Source: an uncultured Psychroserpens sp.
GTDB lineage: Bacteria > Bacteroidota > Bacteroidia > Flavobacteriales > Flavobacteriaceae
Length of the DNA: 64,000 bases
Reading direction: 5' to 3'
Assembly (NCBI GenBank): GCA_947488655.1
Contig: CANKZZ010000004.1
Span: forward strand, 186,001 to 250,000
This document shows, in pieces, positions 36,902-44,353 of the stretch. The notes beneath the pieces are model-generated. The model had not been told where the DNA came from, did no database searches, and worked only from the letters and a program-made list of their open reading frames with translations. Made by a program: the position numbers and the translations under genes. Position 1 is the stretch's first letter, and each line of letters opens with the position of its first letter.

Positions 36902-36986
36902 TACCATGTGGAGACATGGTATTTTTAGAGTTTTTTTGTTAGTTGAAAGCATCTACTTCTAGTTTGTGAGTGGGTGCTTTCTTTTT
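36902..36986. terminator. Two tandem stem-loops with T-runs after the TonB receptor gene
   Basis: The first hairpin is TACCATGT (36902-36909) with ACATGGTA (36914-36921) followed by TTTT and later seven T. The second is a 14-bp imperfect stem (36945-36958 with 36968-36981, starting GAAAGCA and ending TGCTTTC) followed by TTTTT. Both are oriented to end the forward transcript before the convergent sigma-factor gene. Nothing else is visible in this 279-base gap except a short inverted repeat CAAACT/AGTTTG near 37050-37070. Confidence 0.7.
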
Positions 36987-37104
36987 GGGATCTATTTAGA
37001 TTTGAATAATAATATTTGAAGTAGATTTAAAACAATTTAAAACTTTTGTCAAACTAAATATAAGTTTGGGAAGTCTTATATAATGTAAACAATTTGATGG
37101 AATT

Positions 37105-37635
37105 TTATAAGACCATTTGTCTCAATTGTAAAATGCCATTTCTACTCCTTGTCTTTACTGTACCAATTGGTATGTTTAAATGCTTTGAAGCTTCTTTTTG
37201 AGTAAAACCTTCTATAAATAATAAATTAATTATTTCACATCGTTTTACAGATAATTTTGGTAAAAATTTAGTAATGCCAATAGAGTTAGTGCTTTCTTCC
37301 ATATCATCATGACTCGTAATCATATTTTCAAACCAATCTGGACTAAAGTTTCGTTTTGTGTTTTTAAATGATTTTGATCTTAATTTATCGATAGCTGTGT
37401 TACGAGCAATATTTAAAATCCAAGTATAAAAACGACCTTTTTCTGCTGAATATGTTTTGGCGTTTTTCCAGGCTTTCATGAAGGTATCTTGAACTAGCTC
37501 ATCTGCTATTGATTGATCTTTAACAATATTAAATAATATACCATGAATACTTTTTGAATACATGTGATACAATTTCTCAAATGCTTTTTCATCTTTATTT
37601 TGAAACTGCATAACTAAATCATTAAGTTTTATCAT
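37105..37635 (-). CDS. ECF sigma factor without adjacent anti-sigma gene
   Basis: This is a 176-residue RNA polymerase sigma factor of the ECF type. Region 2 contains FEKLYHMYSKSIHGILFNIV and ELVQDTFMKAWKN, and FYTWILNIARNTAIDKLRS. Region 4 contains INLLFIEGFTQKEASKHLNIPIGTVKTRSRNG. It is the same length as, and clearly paralogous to, the sigma factor at 40880, whose operon has an RskA-type anti-sigma gene. This copy has none next to it. It lies downstream of the PAS kinase gene across a terminator, with a TACATTTG -7-like box on the reverse strand at 37663-37656. Confidence 0.9.
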   Translation of the reverse strand: MIKLNDLVMQFQNKDEKAFEKLYHMYSKSIHGILFNIVKDQSIADELVQDTFMKAWKNAKTYSAEKGRFYTWILNIARNTAIDKLRSKSFKNTKRNFSPDWFENMITSHDDMEESTNSIGITKFLPKLSVKRCEIINLLFIEGFTQKEASKHLNIPIGTVKTRSRNGILQLRQMVL

Positions 37636-37751
37636 AGAAGTAAATTGATTGAAACCAAATGTAGAAAGGTTGTAGTTTGATGAGTAATCGAATGAATTAA
37701 ATAATTAACTCATTTCAAATCATAACTATGGCAGTTATAAAACTTTTAAGT

Positions 37752-37811
37752 CTAAGTAAAAAAAAAGTCAAACTTAAGTTTAGCTTTTTTCAGAATAAAA
37801 AAATTATACTT
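37752..37811 (-). terminator. Terminator of the RsbQ-like/kinase operon, copy A of a repeated terminator
   Basis: The palindromic core AAACTTAAGTTT is flanked by AAAAAAG/CTTTTTT arms and long A/T runs, so on the reverse strand it reads as an intrinsic terminator 77 bases after the kinase stop. About 55 bases match copy B at 40015-40074 nearly base for base, including the trailing CAGAAT and A-run. Confidence 0.75.
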
Positions 37812-37866
37812 TTCATTTTAATGTTTATACAAATGAGCTGCGTATAAATTAAAATCTGGTTAAAAA

Positions 37867-39090
37867 TTAGTGTAATAGAGGTTTGGTAGGTTTATGAATT
37901 GGAAGTAATATAGTATAGTATAAACCTTCTCCAGGAACAGATTTTGCTTTAATAGACCCTGAGTGTTTTTCAACAATCTCTTTACAATAGGCGAGTCCAA
38001 GATTAACCTTATTTAATTCTACCGAAATGTTTACAATTTCAAATATTTTACTATTAAATCCTAATCCGTTATAGGTATAAGTGATTTTTACAAACTTATC
38101 GTATTTGTAAGTATCAGTAACAACGAAAAAACTATTTTTAATCGTTTCAATTGCTGAAATTTCAATGTTTAATTTACTATTGTCTGGATTTTGATCATTT
38201 TGAGAATTAATCAACAATTCTGTAAATAATCGCGTAATCATCTTTTTATCTGCATAAAATTGAGGGTAACTTTTAGGATAAGAAATAACTACTGATTTAT
38301 CGTTATGCAAATCTAAATCTATAGTGGCTTGTTCTATAATTTCATTTAAATCTATACTACTATACTCAAGTTCTAATTCTTCTAATTCTTTAAAACGGAG
38401 TAGAGTAAGTAGCATACTTCTCATTTTAGAGGTAAACGTTTTAATCTTTTCTAATTGATTAACAACCGTAGTTGGTAATCCAACGTTTTTATTTAAAATA
38501 TAATTACTATAAAATACAGTTTTGCGTAAAGGCTCTTGAAAATCGTGAGCAATTAACTTAAAAATTTCTTGTTGTTGCTCTTTAAGAGATTTAAGATTGC
38601 GAAGTTGAGATTCTAAAAGCTGCTTGTTTAACACCAAATCATCTTTAGCTTTTTTAAGTCCAACATTTTCAGATAACGCTTTTTCGGCCGATTTTTTCGC
38701 ATCAATTAATTCTTTTTCATAGCGATTTCTATTGGTTATTTCCATAGCTGAGCAAATCAATTCAACACTAGAACCCGAACGATTGATTTCTACATTTAGC
38801 AAAACCGGAATTCGTCTATCTGTACCTTTAAAGATTAGATAGATTTCGTTAGCGGAGTTTTGCATTTTTATGAGCGGATAAAAGTGCGTTTGATAAAATA
38901 TTTTGCTCCCAATTGTTAACAAATTTTCAAACTGACATCCAATAACTTCACTGGGTTGTAGACCGAGCTTAGTCTGCATCGTAAGATTCATAGAATTTAT
39001 AATTCCAGTTTCAGAAAATGAAAAAAGAAAACACGGTGTAGAGTTATAGAGGCTTTCCCAATGGTTTTGATGTGAGGATTCAGGTTTAAT
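37867..39090 (-). CDS. PAS-domain sensor histidine kinase coupled to the RsbQ-like hydrolase (possible AUU start)
   Basis: The reading frame holds an N-terminal PAS domain, a coiled coil, a dimerisation/phosphoacceptor region (LIAHDFQEPLRK) and a HATPase_c domain ending in GLAYCKEIVEKHSGSIKAKS. The first ATG is at 38991, but it lies inside the PAS domain. The PAS-like sequence (STPCFLFSFSETGIINS) continues upstream to a stop at 39103-39105 without ATG, GTG, TTG or CTG. ATT at 39090-39088, overlapping the stop of the hydrolase gene (ATTAA), is the best candidate start and would give 408 residues. In the ATP lid the usual D-N-G-x-G reads Y-N-G-L-G, so the key Asp is lost and kinase activity is doubtful. 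Partner: the RsbQ-like gene. Confidence 0.75.
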   Translation of the reverse strand: MKPESSHQNHWESLYNSTPCFLFSFSETGIINSMNLTMQTKLGLQPSEVIGCQFENLLTIGSKIFYQTHFYPLIKMQNSANEIYLIFKGTDRRIPVLLNVEINRSGSSVELICSAMEITNRNRYEKELIDAKKSAEKALSENVGLKKAKDDLVLNKQLLESQLRNLKSLKEQQQEIFKLIAHDFQEPLRKTVFYSNYILNKNVGLPTTVVNQLEKIKTFTSKMRSMLLTLLRFKELEELELEYSSIDLNEIIEQATIDLDLHNDKSVVISYPKSYPQFYADKKMITRLFTELLINSQNDQNPDNSKLNIEISAIETIKNSFFVVTDTYKYDKFVKITYTYNGLGFNSKIFEIVNISVELNKVNLGLAYCKEIVEKHSGSIKAKSVPGEGLYYTILLPIHKPTKPLLH

Positions 39091-39898
39091 AGTCTGGCTG
39101 TATTAAAAATTTCTGTATCAGCTCAATTGTTTCTTCGGGATGACTTAAATGCGGGCAATGACCAGTAGCTTTCATTTTTTTAAACGTACTGTTTTTTATT
39201 TGTTTATGGACAAACAATCCTACTTCATCAGGAGCTATTGCATCATCCGAACATTGCATTATTAAACAAGGTTGAGTAATATTAGCGAGATCATCACGAT
39301 TATCAGAGAAGAAGGTAACTTCGGCAAATTTACGTGTAATGACAGGATCTGTTGAGCAAAAACTCTCTTCAAGTTCTTCGGCTAATTCTGGCTTGTCTTC
39401 GTTTCTCATAACTAATGGAGCTAAAAAGTTAGCCCAACCTAGATAGTTATTATCCATAACCGCAAGTAGCTCTTCAAGGTCTTGTTGTGAAAAACCTCCT
39501 TCATAATCTAAATCATTAATATATTTAGCCGAAGGACCAATAAAAATCATTTTACTAAATAAATCTGGTTGCTCTATAGCAGCCAGAGCTCCAATCATTG
39601 AGCTTACACTATGACCAATAAAAAGAATATCATGAAGTTGGAGAACCGAGCAAATTTCTAATAAATCTTGTGTATAGCCTTGCAAAACTGAGTAGCGCTC
39701 AACGTTATAAGCCGAAAAATCTGATTTACCACAACCAACATAATCAAAAAGTACTATTTTATAATCTTCCTCAAATGCAGGAGTGATGAATCGCCACATA
39801 TCCTGGTCACACCCAAATCCATGAGCTAAAAGCATGATTTTTTCACCCTTACCTCTAAACTGAATATTATTTCGGTTGATAATTTCTTGTTTGGTCAT
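39086..39898 (-). CDS. RsbQ/KAI2-like alpha/beta hydrolase
   Basis: This is a 270-residue cytoplasmic alpha/beta hydrolase that resembles Bacillus RsbQ over its whole length. Shared blocks are HGFGCDQDMW (26-35), PAFEEDYKIVLFDYVG (40-55) and the nucleophile elbow GHSVSS with Ser97. Others are NYLGWANF, FCSTDPVI, FFSDNRDDL, Asp218/Asp219 in QCSDDAI, and His247 in GHCPHLSHP. RsbQ works with the PAS protein RsbP, probably by making a small ligand for the PAS domain; plant KAI2/D14 receptors are the same family. Here the gene overlaps a PAS kinase gene, which supports the same logic with a different output. Confidence 0.88.
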   Translation of the reverse strand: MTKQEIINRNNIQFRGKGEKIMLLAHGFGCDQDMWRFITPAFEEDYKIVLFDYVGCGKSDFSAYNVERYSVLQGYTQDLLEICSVLQLHDILFIGHSVSSMIGALAAIEQPDLFSKMIFIGPSAKYINDLDYEGGFSQQDLEELLAVMDNNYLGWANFLAPLVMRNEDKPELAEELEESFCSTDPVITRKFAEVTFFSDNRDDLANITQPCLIMQCSDDAIAPDEVGLFVHKQIKNSTFKKMKATGHCPHLSHPEETIELIQKFLIQPDY

Positions 39899-40014
39899 AA
39901 ATTTAATAAGATAGCAAAAGTAAAGTTAAAAATTATTATAACAATTATCTGTTACTAAATATTAGAGTTTAATTTAATCTAAAAGTTACAAAGCGCTTTT
40001 AAGATTTTTTCACT

Positions 40015-40074
40015 CTAAGATAAAAAAAACGCCAAACTTAAGTTTAGCGTTTTTCAGAATTAAAAAAATTTATG
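40015..40074 (-). terminator. Terminator of the sigma/anti-sigma operon, copy B of a repeated terminator
   Basis: On the reverse strand AAAAACGC-TAAACTTAAGTTTG-GCGTTTTTTTT forms a strong stem with a T-run directly after the anti-sigma stop at 40075. It is nearly identical to the element at 37752-37811. Confidence 0.85.
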
Positions 40075-40878
40075 TTATGGTTGTGATACCACACCTAATG
40101 TATGAAGTTGCTCCATTGTAGGAGTTTCACTACCACCTGCTGGTTCTAAAGTGATACCAAAGGCTTGACTTTCATTTGCATTTGCGATATTAAAAATCTT
40201 ATTATCGTCGTCATTAAAATTGTCAATTGTACCTAAGCTCGTTGGAGTTAACGGGTTGAGAGTTAACGACCATACTTGCCACACTTTACCTTCTGGCGCA
40301 TTAGGTAAGCCTTGTGCGTCTAGGTAGATTGAATTATCAGACTTATTCCAATACACTTTTGCATAGCTATTAGCAAAATCGCCTTGACCTCCTAGAGGTA
40401 CTGAGATTATATCTCTATCTCTTAATACATTTAGTAAATTCTGCTTAACTGCTAAATCGGTTTTTGCTTCTTCGATTTGTACTTCTAAATAAGCTTTTTC
40501 TATTTCAGCGTCAGATACTTGAACTTCTAACTGTTTATTTTGGTTCATAGTCCATAAAAGTCCTGCACCAACTATCAATGCTGCAGCCCATCCTGTATAA
40601 GTTAACCAATTATATTTGGCTTTTTCTATAGAGACTACTTTTACGTCTTTACCACCTAAATGCAATTTGTCCTTTATAAGTTGTAACAAATGTTTGTTAT
40701 TACCTGGAGACATTGCAGATGATAATTTAATTACTGCACTTTCTATTTGCAGTACCTCTTGCAAAACTTCAGGATGTTTAAGCATAAGCTCTTGAACCTC
40801 TTTGTTTTCTTGGTCTGTTAATTGACCTGCAACAAATAGTTCTAGTACTCCTGAGTCTATGTATGCTTGTAAATCCAT
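40075..40878 (-). CDS. RskA-type anti-sigma factor
   Basis: This is a 267-residue single-pass membrane protein. Residues 1 to about 85 are a cytoplasmic helical sigma-binding domain (YIDSGVLELFVAGQLTDQE). A transmembrane helix lies near 92-109 (WLTYTGWAAALIVGAGLLW), followed by a predicted coiled coil and the RskA periplasmic domain (AKVYWNKSDNSIYLDAQGLP, GKVWQVWSL, FGITLEPAGGSETPT). It should hold the adjacent ECF sigma factor at the membrane until a signal triggers release. It starts 1 base after the sigma stop. Its own terminator follows immediately. Confidence 0.9.
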   Translation of the reverse strand: MDLQAYIDSGVLELFVAGQLTDQENKEVQELMLKHPEVLQEVLQIESAVIKLSSAMSPGNNKHLLQLIKDKLHLGGKDVKVVSIEKAKYNWLTYTGWAAALIVGAGLLWTMNQNKQLEVQVSDAEIEKAYLEVQIEEAKTDLAVKQNLLNVLRDRDIISVPLGGQGDFANSYAKVYWNKSDNSIYLDAQGLPNAPEGKVWQVWSLTLNPLTPTSLGTIDNFNDDDNKIFNIANANESQAFGITLEPAGGSETPTMEQLHTLGVVSQP

Positions 40879-40879
40879 A

Positions 40880-41410
40880 TTATTCTAATACCATTGCTCT
40901 CAAATCTTTGATGCAATTTCTATTTCTAGTTTTGATTGTTCCTATTGGTATATCTAATTCTTCTGAGGTTTCTTTTTGGGTATAACCTTTAAAGTATAAA
41001 TACTCAATAATTTTTTTACATTTTTCACCAAGTGCTTTTACGTACTTGCCAATTCCTATAGTGTCCATCTTGTCATTAAGATTTTCACTGGTTTCAAGAA
41101 TATCTACGAAAAATTCGGCATTAAGGTTTTTATTAGAATTTTTATAAGCTTTAGATCTTGTTTTATCAATTGCAGCGTTTCGAGCAATGTTAAGTATCCA
41201 AGTAAAAAAACGTCCTTTACTAGCATTATATGAATCTGCTTTATGCCATGCTTTTATAAAAACATCTTGCATAACTTCTTCTGCTATTTCATGATCTCTT
41301 ACAATATTAAAAATAACCCCATGCATGCTGTCGCTATACATATTGTAAAGCTTCTCAAAAGCTTTTTCGTCTTTGTTTTTAAAATTGGAGACTAATAAAT
41401 CTAATTCCAT
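40880..41410 (-). CDS. ECF sigma factor (SigK-like)
   Basis: This is a 176-residue ECF sigma factor. Region 2 contains FEKLYNMYSDSMHGVIFNIV and EEVMQDVFIKAWHK, then RFFTWILNIARNAAIDKTRS. Region 4 contains IEYLYFKGYTQKETSEELDIPIGTIKTRNRN. It is co-transcribed with the RskA-type anti-sigma gene. The Cu/Zn superoxide dismutase gene lies 82 bases upstream on the same strand and could be in the same transcript or regulon, which would fit an envelope or oxidative stress role. The paralogue at 37105 shares the exact length and most motifs. Confidence 0.92.
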   Translation of the reverse strand: MELDLLVSNFKNKDEKAFEKLYNMYSDSMHGVIFNIVRDHEIAEEVMQDVFIKAWHKADSYNASKGRFFTWILNIARNAAIDKTRSKAYKNSNKNLNAEFFVDILETSENLNDKMDTIGIGKYVKALGEKCKKIIEYLYFKGYTQKETSEELDIPIGTIKTRNRNCIKDLRAMVLE

Positions 41411-41460
41411 GATACTTAAATTTCGATAGTTAATCTTGTAATATAGGATGTTACAAAATT

Positions 41461-41498
41461 AAATAATGATGTTATTGTAAAAAATAATGATGTTATTG
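41461..41498. repeat. Two 17-base direct repeats at the sodC 3' end
   Basis: AAATAATGATGTTATTG occurs at 41461-41477 and again at 41482-41498 with a 21-base period. The second copy overlaps the sodC stop codon. Each copy is itself an imperfect inverted repeat (AATAA/TTATT). It could arise from slippage or serve as a weak terminator or protein-binding site. Confidence 0.75.
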
Positions 41499-42119
41499 AA
41501 TAATACCACCACAACTTACTCGAGTGCCTGCAGCTCCAGATGGTTGAGATGTAAAATCATCAACACCTTCATGTACAATTACTGCTTTACCTAAAATATC
41601 TTTAGAATCATCTCCACATCCTATGCACCATTCATCTGTGATTTTTGAAATAGTTGCTTGCCCTTTAGCATTAGCACTAAAGTTACCTATATCTCCTTTA
41701 TGATAACCTGCTGCATCTCCCCATTTACCATGTTGTTGAGCTGTTGGGTTCCAATGACCACCAGACGATTTTCCGTCATTAGACGAGCAATCTGCCTTTT
41801 CATGAATATGTATAGCATGCTCTCCTTCTGTTAAACCGCTTAAAACCGCTACCATGCTTACGATACCTTTTTCTTGTTTAAAAACAACATTACCTTTAAC
41901 ACCACTATTGCTTTTAGGATCCAGACTTAATGTAACTTTTTTAGTTTCATCATAATATGCTGGTCTTTCTTTAGCAGTTGTATTAGTTTGTACTTTTTCT
42001 TCTGTTTCAGTAACAGTAGTTTCTGTATCTGCATCATTAGGCATTTCTTTCTTGTCAGATTTGCAAGAGAAACTCAAGCCTAAAGTTAAAATTGAAATGT
42101 ATAAAATTGATTTTTTCAT
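41493..42119 (-). CDS. sodC: Cu/Zn superoxide dismutase lipoprotein
   Basis: This is a 208-residue extracytoplasmic enzyme that dismutates superoxide. The lipobox ends at Cys19. A low-complexity acidic/Thr linker (about 20-55) precedes the SOD_Cu domain. Metal ligands visible are His104 and His106 (HAIHIHEK), His122 (GGHWNP), His130, His140, Asp143 and His183 (VIVHEG). The disulfide pair is Cys111 and Cys203, and Arg200 guides substrate. An extra CIGC pair at 165-168 is unusual. It is oriented with the ECF sigma operon and may be controlled by it. Confidence 0.92.
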   Translation of the reverse strand: MKKSILYISILTLGLSFSCKSDKKEMPNDADTETTVTETEEKVQTNTTAKERPAYYDETKKVTLSLDPKSNSGVKGNVVFKQEKGIVSMVAVLSGLTEGEHAIHIHEKADCSSNDGKSSGGHWNPTAQQHGKWGDAAGYHKGDIGNFSANAKGQATISKITDEWCIGCGDDSKDILGKAVIVHEGVDDFTSQPSGAAGTRVSCGGIIQ

Positions 42120-42330
42120 TGGTTTATGTTTAATGTGTTTTATATGTTGAAATATACTGATTATTTAGTACGTAAGAAAATTAATCAATTATATATTTAA
42201 ATTAGAAATCTATTAGTAATTGGTTTATTTACTGAAGCTTTCGTAATGTAGATGTTGCTAACCTTGCAATCTGGCTTTTGATCACTTTTAAAACATTTAT
42301 AATCATACGCTAGCATTAATTTAATTAAAA

Positions 42331-42359
42331 AAAAGCCTGAGCATATTGCTCAAGCTTTT
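42331..42359 (-). terminator. Intrinsic terminator of the S9 peptidase gene
   Basis: The stem is AAAAGC-c-TGAGCA (42331-42343) with TGCTCA-a-GCTTTT (42347-42359) and a 3-base loop. On the reverse strand a run of eight T follows. It lies 27 bases downstream of the peptidase stop. Confidence 0.85.
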
Positions 42360-42385
42360 ATATGCTTAATTTTAAATTAAAACTG

Positions 42386-44338
42386 TTAATTGGTTTCTTC
42401 AACCTCAATTTCAGTACTTTCTGTATCTCCATCAAGAGGAGCGTTCTCCTTTTTAAGATGTTTATCTAAAAACTTTAAAATTCTGCTGTAAGATTCTATT
42501 TGGTTTTCTTTTTTTACAAAACCATGGCCTTCATCTTCAAATAAAACATACTCTACAGGTACACCGTTTTTTCTAACTCCAGCAACAATCTCATCACTCT
42601 CTACTTGTAAAACTCTAGGATCTTGTGCGCCTTGTAAAACAATTAAAGGTTTGGTCACTTTATCTGTATGAAATAAAGGTGAAATTCGCTTTAATCGAAT
42701 AGAATCTGCCGAAAAAGGATCACCCAATTCTAGGTACAACGATTCTCTAAATGATTCCCAATATGGTGGAATGCTCTTTAATGTACGCATCCAATTAGTT
42801 ACTCCAAATAAATTTACACCCACATCAAACTCTTCTGGAGTATATGTTAAAGCAGCCATCGTCATGTATCCACCATAAGATCCACCAATAATACCAATTT
42901 TATCACCATCAATTTCGGTTTGTTCTGCTAGCCAGTTTTTACCTTCTACACAATCTTGCAAATCCTTTTCTCCATGGTTAAGATCATCCATTTTGTAAAA
43001 CGTTTTTCCGTAGCCACTACTACCACGATTATTTACTGCCAAAACAGCGTAACCATGATTAACCATATACTGTATTAGAGAGCTAAATCCTTGGCGAGTT
43101 TGACCTCCTGGTCCACCATGAACCCAAACCATAGCAGGAACTTTATTGTCTTTTGAAGCTTGCTTTGGTAAATAATATATTGCAGGAATCTCTGTACCAT
43201 CAAAAGATTTATATCGTACTACTTTTGCAGTGACTAAATCTTCTGGATTAATTTCTTCGTTGAGTACATTTGTGAGTTTATATTGCTCTTGTGTATCAAA
43301 ATTGTAAGTATACAAATCACTTGGAGAATTTGAACCACCAACATACATACGCATCCATTTTTCGTCGCTACTAAAACCAACACTTGTAATGCTTTTATCT
43401 CCAAAGTTAGGTAGCGTAATAGGCTCCATAGTTTTAGAATCTAAAACTTCTATTGCATTTTTACCGTCTTCATTAACGTATACAACCATGTATTTTCCAT
43501 CTTGAGTAAAACCTGCACCCATAATATCCCAAGACTTTTCGGCTACTTTTTTCTTTTCTTTAGTTTCTAAATTATAAGACATTAAGTATGAAAATTCAGC
43601 ACCATCATCTGTCGTATAATAAAATGTCGAATTATCTTTTGAAAAATCTTGTGAAGAATTAGCGCTTAAATTCTCATTGATTTTTGTCATCTCTTTAGTT
43701 GTAACGTTATATAGCGATAAATCACTATCGTTGGTGTTTAGAGATTTGGTGAGCGCAAAATAATTCTCGTCGTTAGACATGCCAGAAAACGTAAGACCAC
43801 TTTCATCTTTATAGATCATTTCCGAAGAAAAATCATCAATAGACATTTTATAAACATCAAAATATCTTGGGTCTCTCTTATTAGATCCAAAATACAAGTA
43901 TTTATCGTCGTTAGACCAGCCATAAAAACTTGCCTTAGCACCTGTCTCTGAAGTAATATCTGAAATATTACCGTCTAAATCTCTTACAAATAAATGGTCT
44001 ATTTCATCACCATTACCATCTGCACTTAATAACATTCTATCATCATTTGGAAAATAAGATTCTGCGAAGATTGATGTACTATCAGATGACGTTATGGCTG
44101 TCATTTCGCCACCTTTTGTAGGTATACTATAAACGTTATAAATACCAGACCTGTTGCTAGAGACTAATAATTTACTGTTATCTGCAGAAAAACTTCCGCC
44201 TGCTACAGCTTCATTATCCATAAACTGCTCAATGGAGTATTGCTTAATGTCTCGTTTTGCTATAGCATTTTCTTTAGTGTCTTCTTTACAAGAAAACATT
44301 AAAATTGCTAAGCATAATCCTAAAAGTTTTGTTTGCAT
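42386..44338 (-). CDS. S9 family serine peptidase (prolyl oligopeptidase type), lipoprotein
   Basis: This is a 650-residue exported peptidase. The N-terminus has a lipobox (LMFSCKEDTKEN) with acidic residues after Cys. An N-terminal TolB/WD40-like beta-propeller spans about residues 30-360, and the alpha/beta hydrolase domain about 370-630. The nucleophile is in GGSYGGYMTM, the Asp in GAQDPRVLQ and the His in DEGHGF. Such dipeptidyl-peptidase or acylaminoacyl-peptidase-like enzymes trim peptides in the envelope. It starts 15 bases after the Asp-box protein gene, so the two are an operon. Confidence 0.9.
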   Translation of the reverse strand: MQTKLLGLCLAILMFSCKEDTKENAIAKRDIKQYSIEQFMDNEAVAGGSFSADNSKLLVSSNRSGIYNVYSIPTKGGEMTAITSSDSTSIFAESYFPNDDRMLLSADGNGDEIDHLFVRDLDGNISDITSETGAKASFYGWSNDDKYLYFGSNKRDPRYFDVYKMSIDDFSSEMIYKDESGLTFSGMSNDENYFALTKSLNTNDSDLSLYNVTTKEMTKINENLSANSSQDFSKDNSTFYYTTDDGAEFSYLMSYNLETKEKKKVAEKSWDIMGAGFTQDGKYMVVYVNEDGKNAIEVLDSKTMEPITLPNFGDKSITSVGFSSDEKWMRMYVGGSNSPSDLYTYNFDTQEQYKLTNVLNEEINPEDLVTAKVVRYKSFDGTEIPAIYYLPKQASKDNKVPAMVWVHGGPGGQTRQGFSSLIQYMVNHGYAVLAVNNRGSSGYGKTFYKMDDLNHGEKDLQDCVEGKNWLAEQTEIDGDKIGIIGGSYGGYMTMAALTYTPEEFDVGVNLFGVTNWMRTLKSIPPYWESFRESLYLELGDPFSADSIRLKRISPLFHTDKVTKPLIVLQGAQDPRVLQVESDEIVAGVRKNGVPVEYVLFEDEGHGFVKKENQIESYSRILKFLDKHLKKENAPLDGDTESTEIEVEETN

Positions 44339-44353
44339 AATGATTGGTTTTGG

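Noticed and set aside
37867-39105. Kinase gene as a frameshifted pseudogene
   Set aside because: The frame is continuous through PAS, H box and ATPase domain; only the start codon is odd, so a rare start is preferred over a frameshift.
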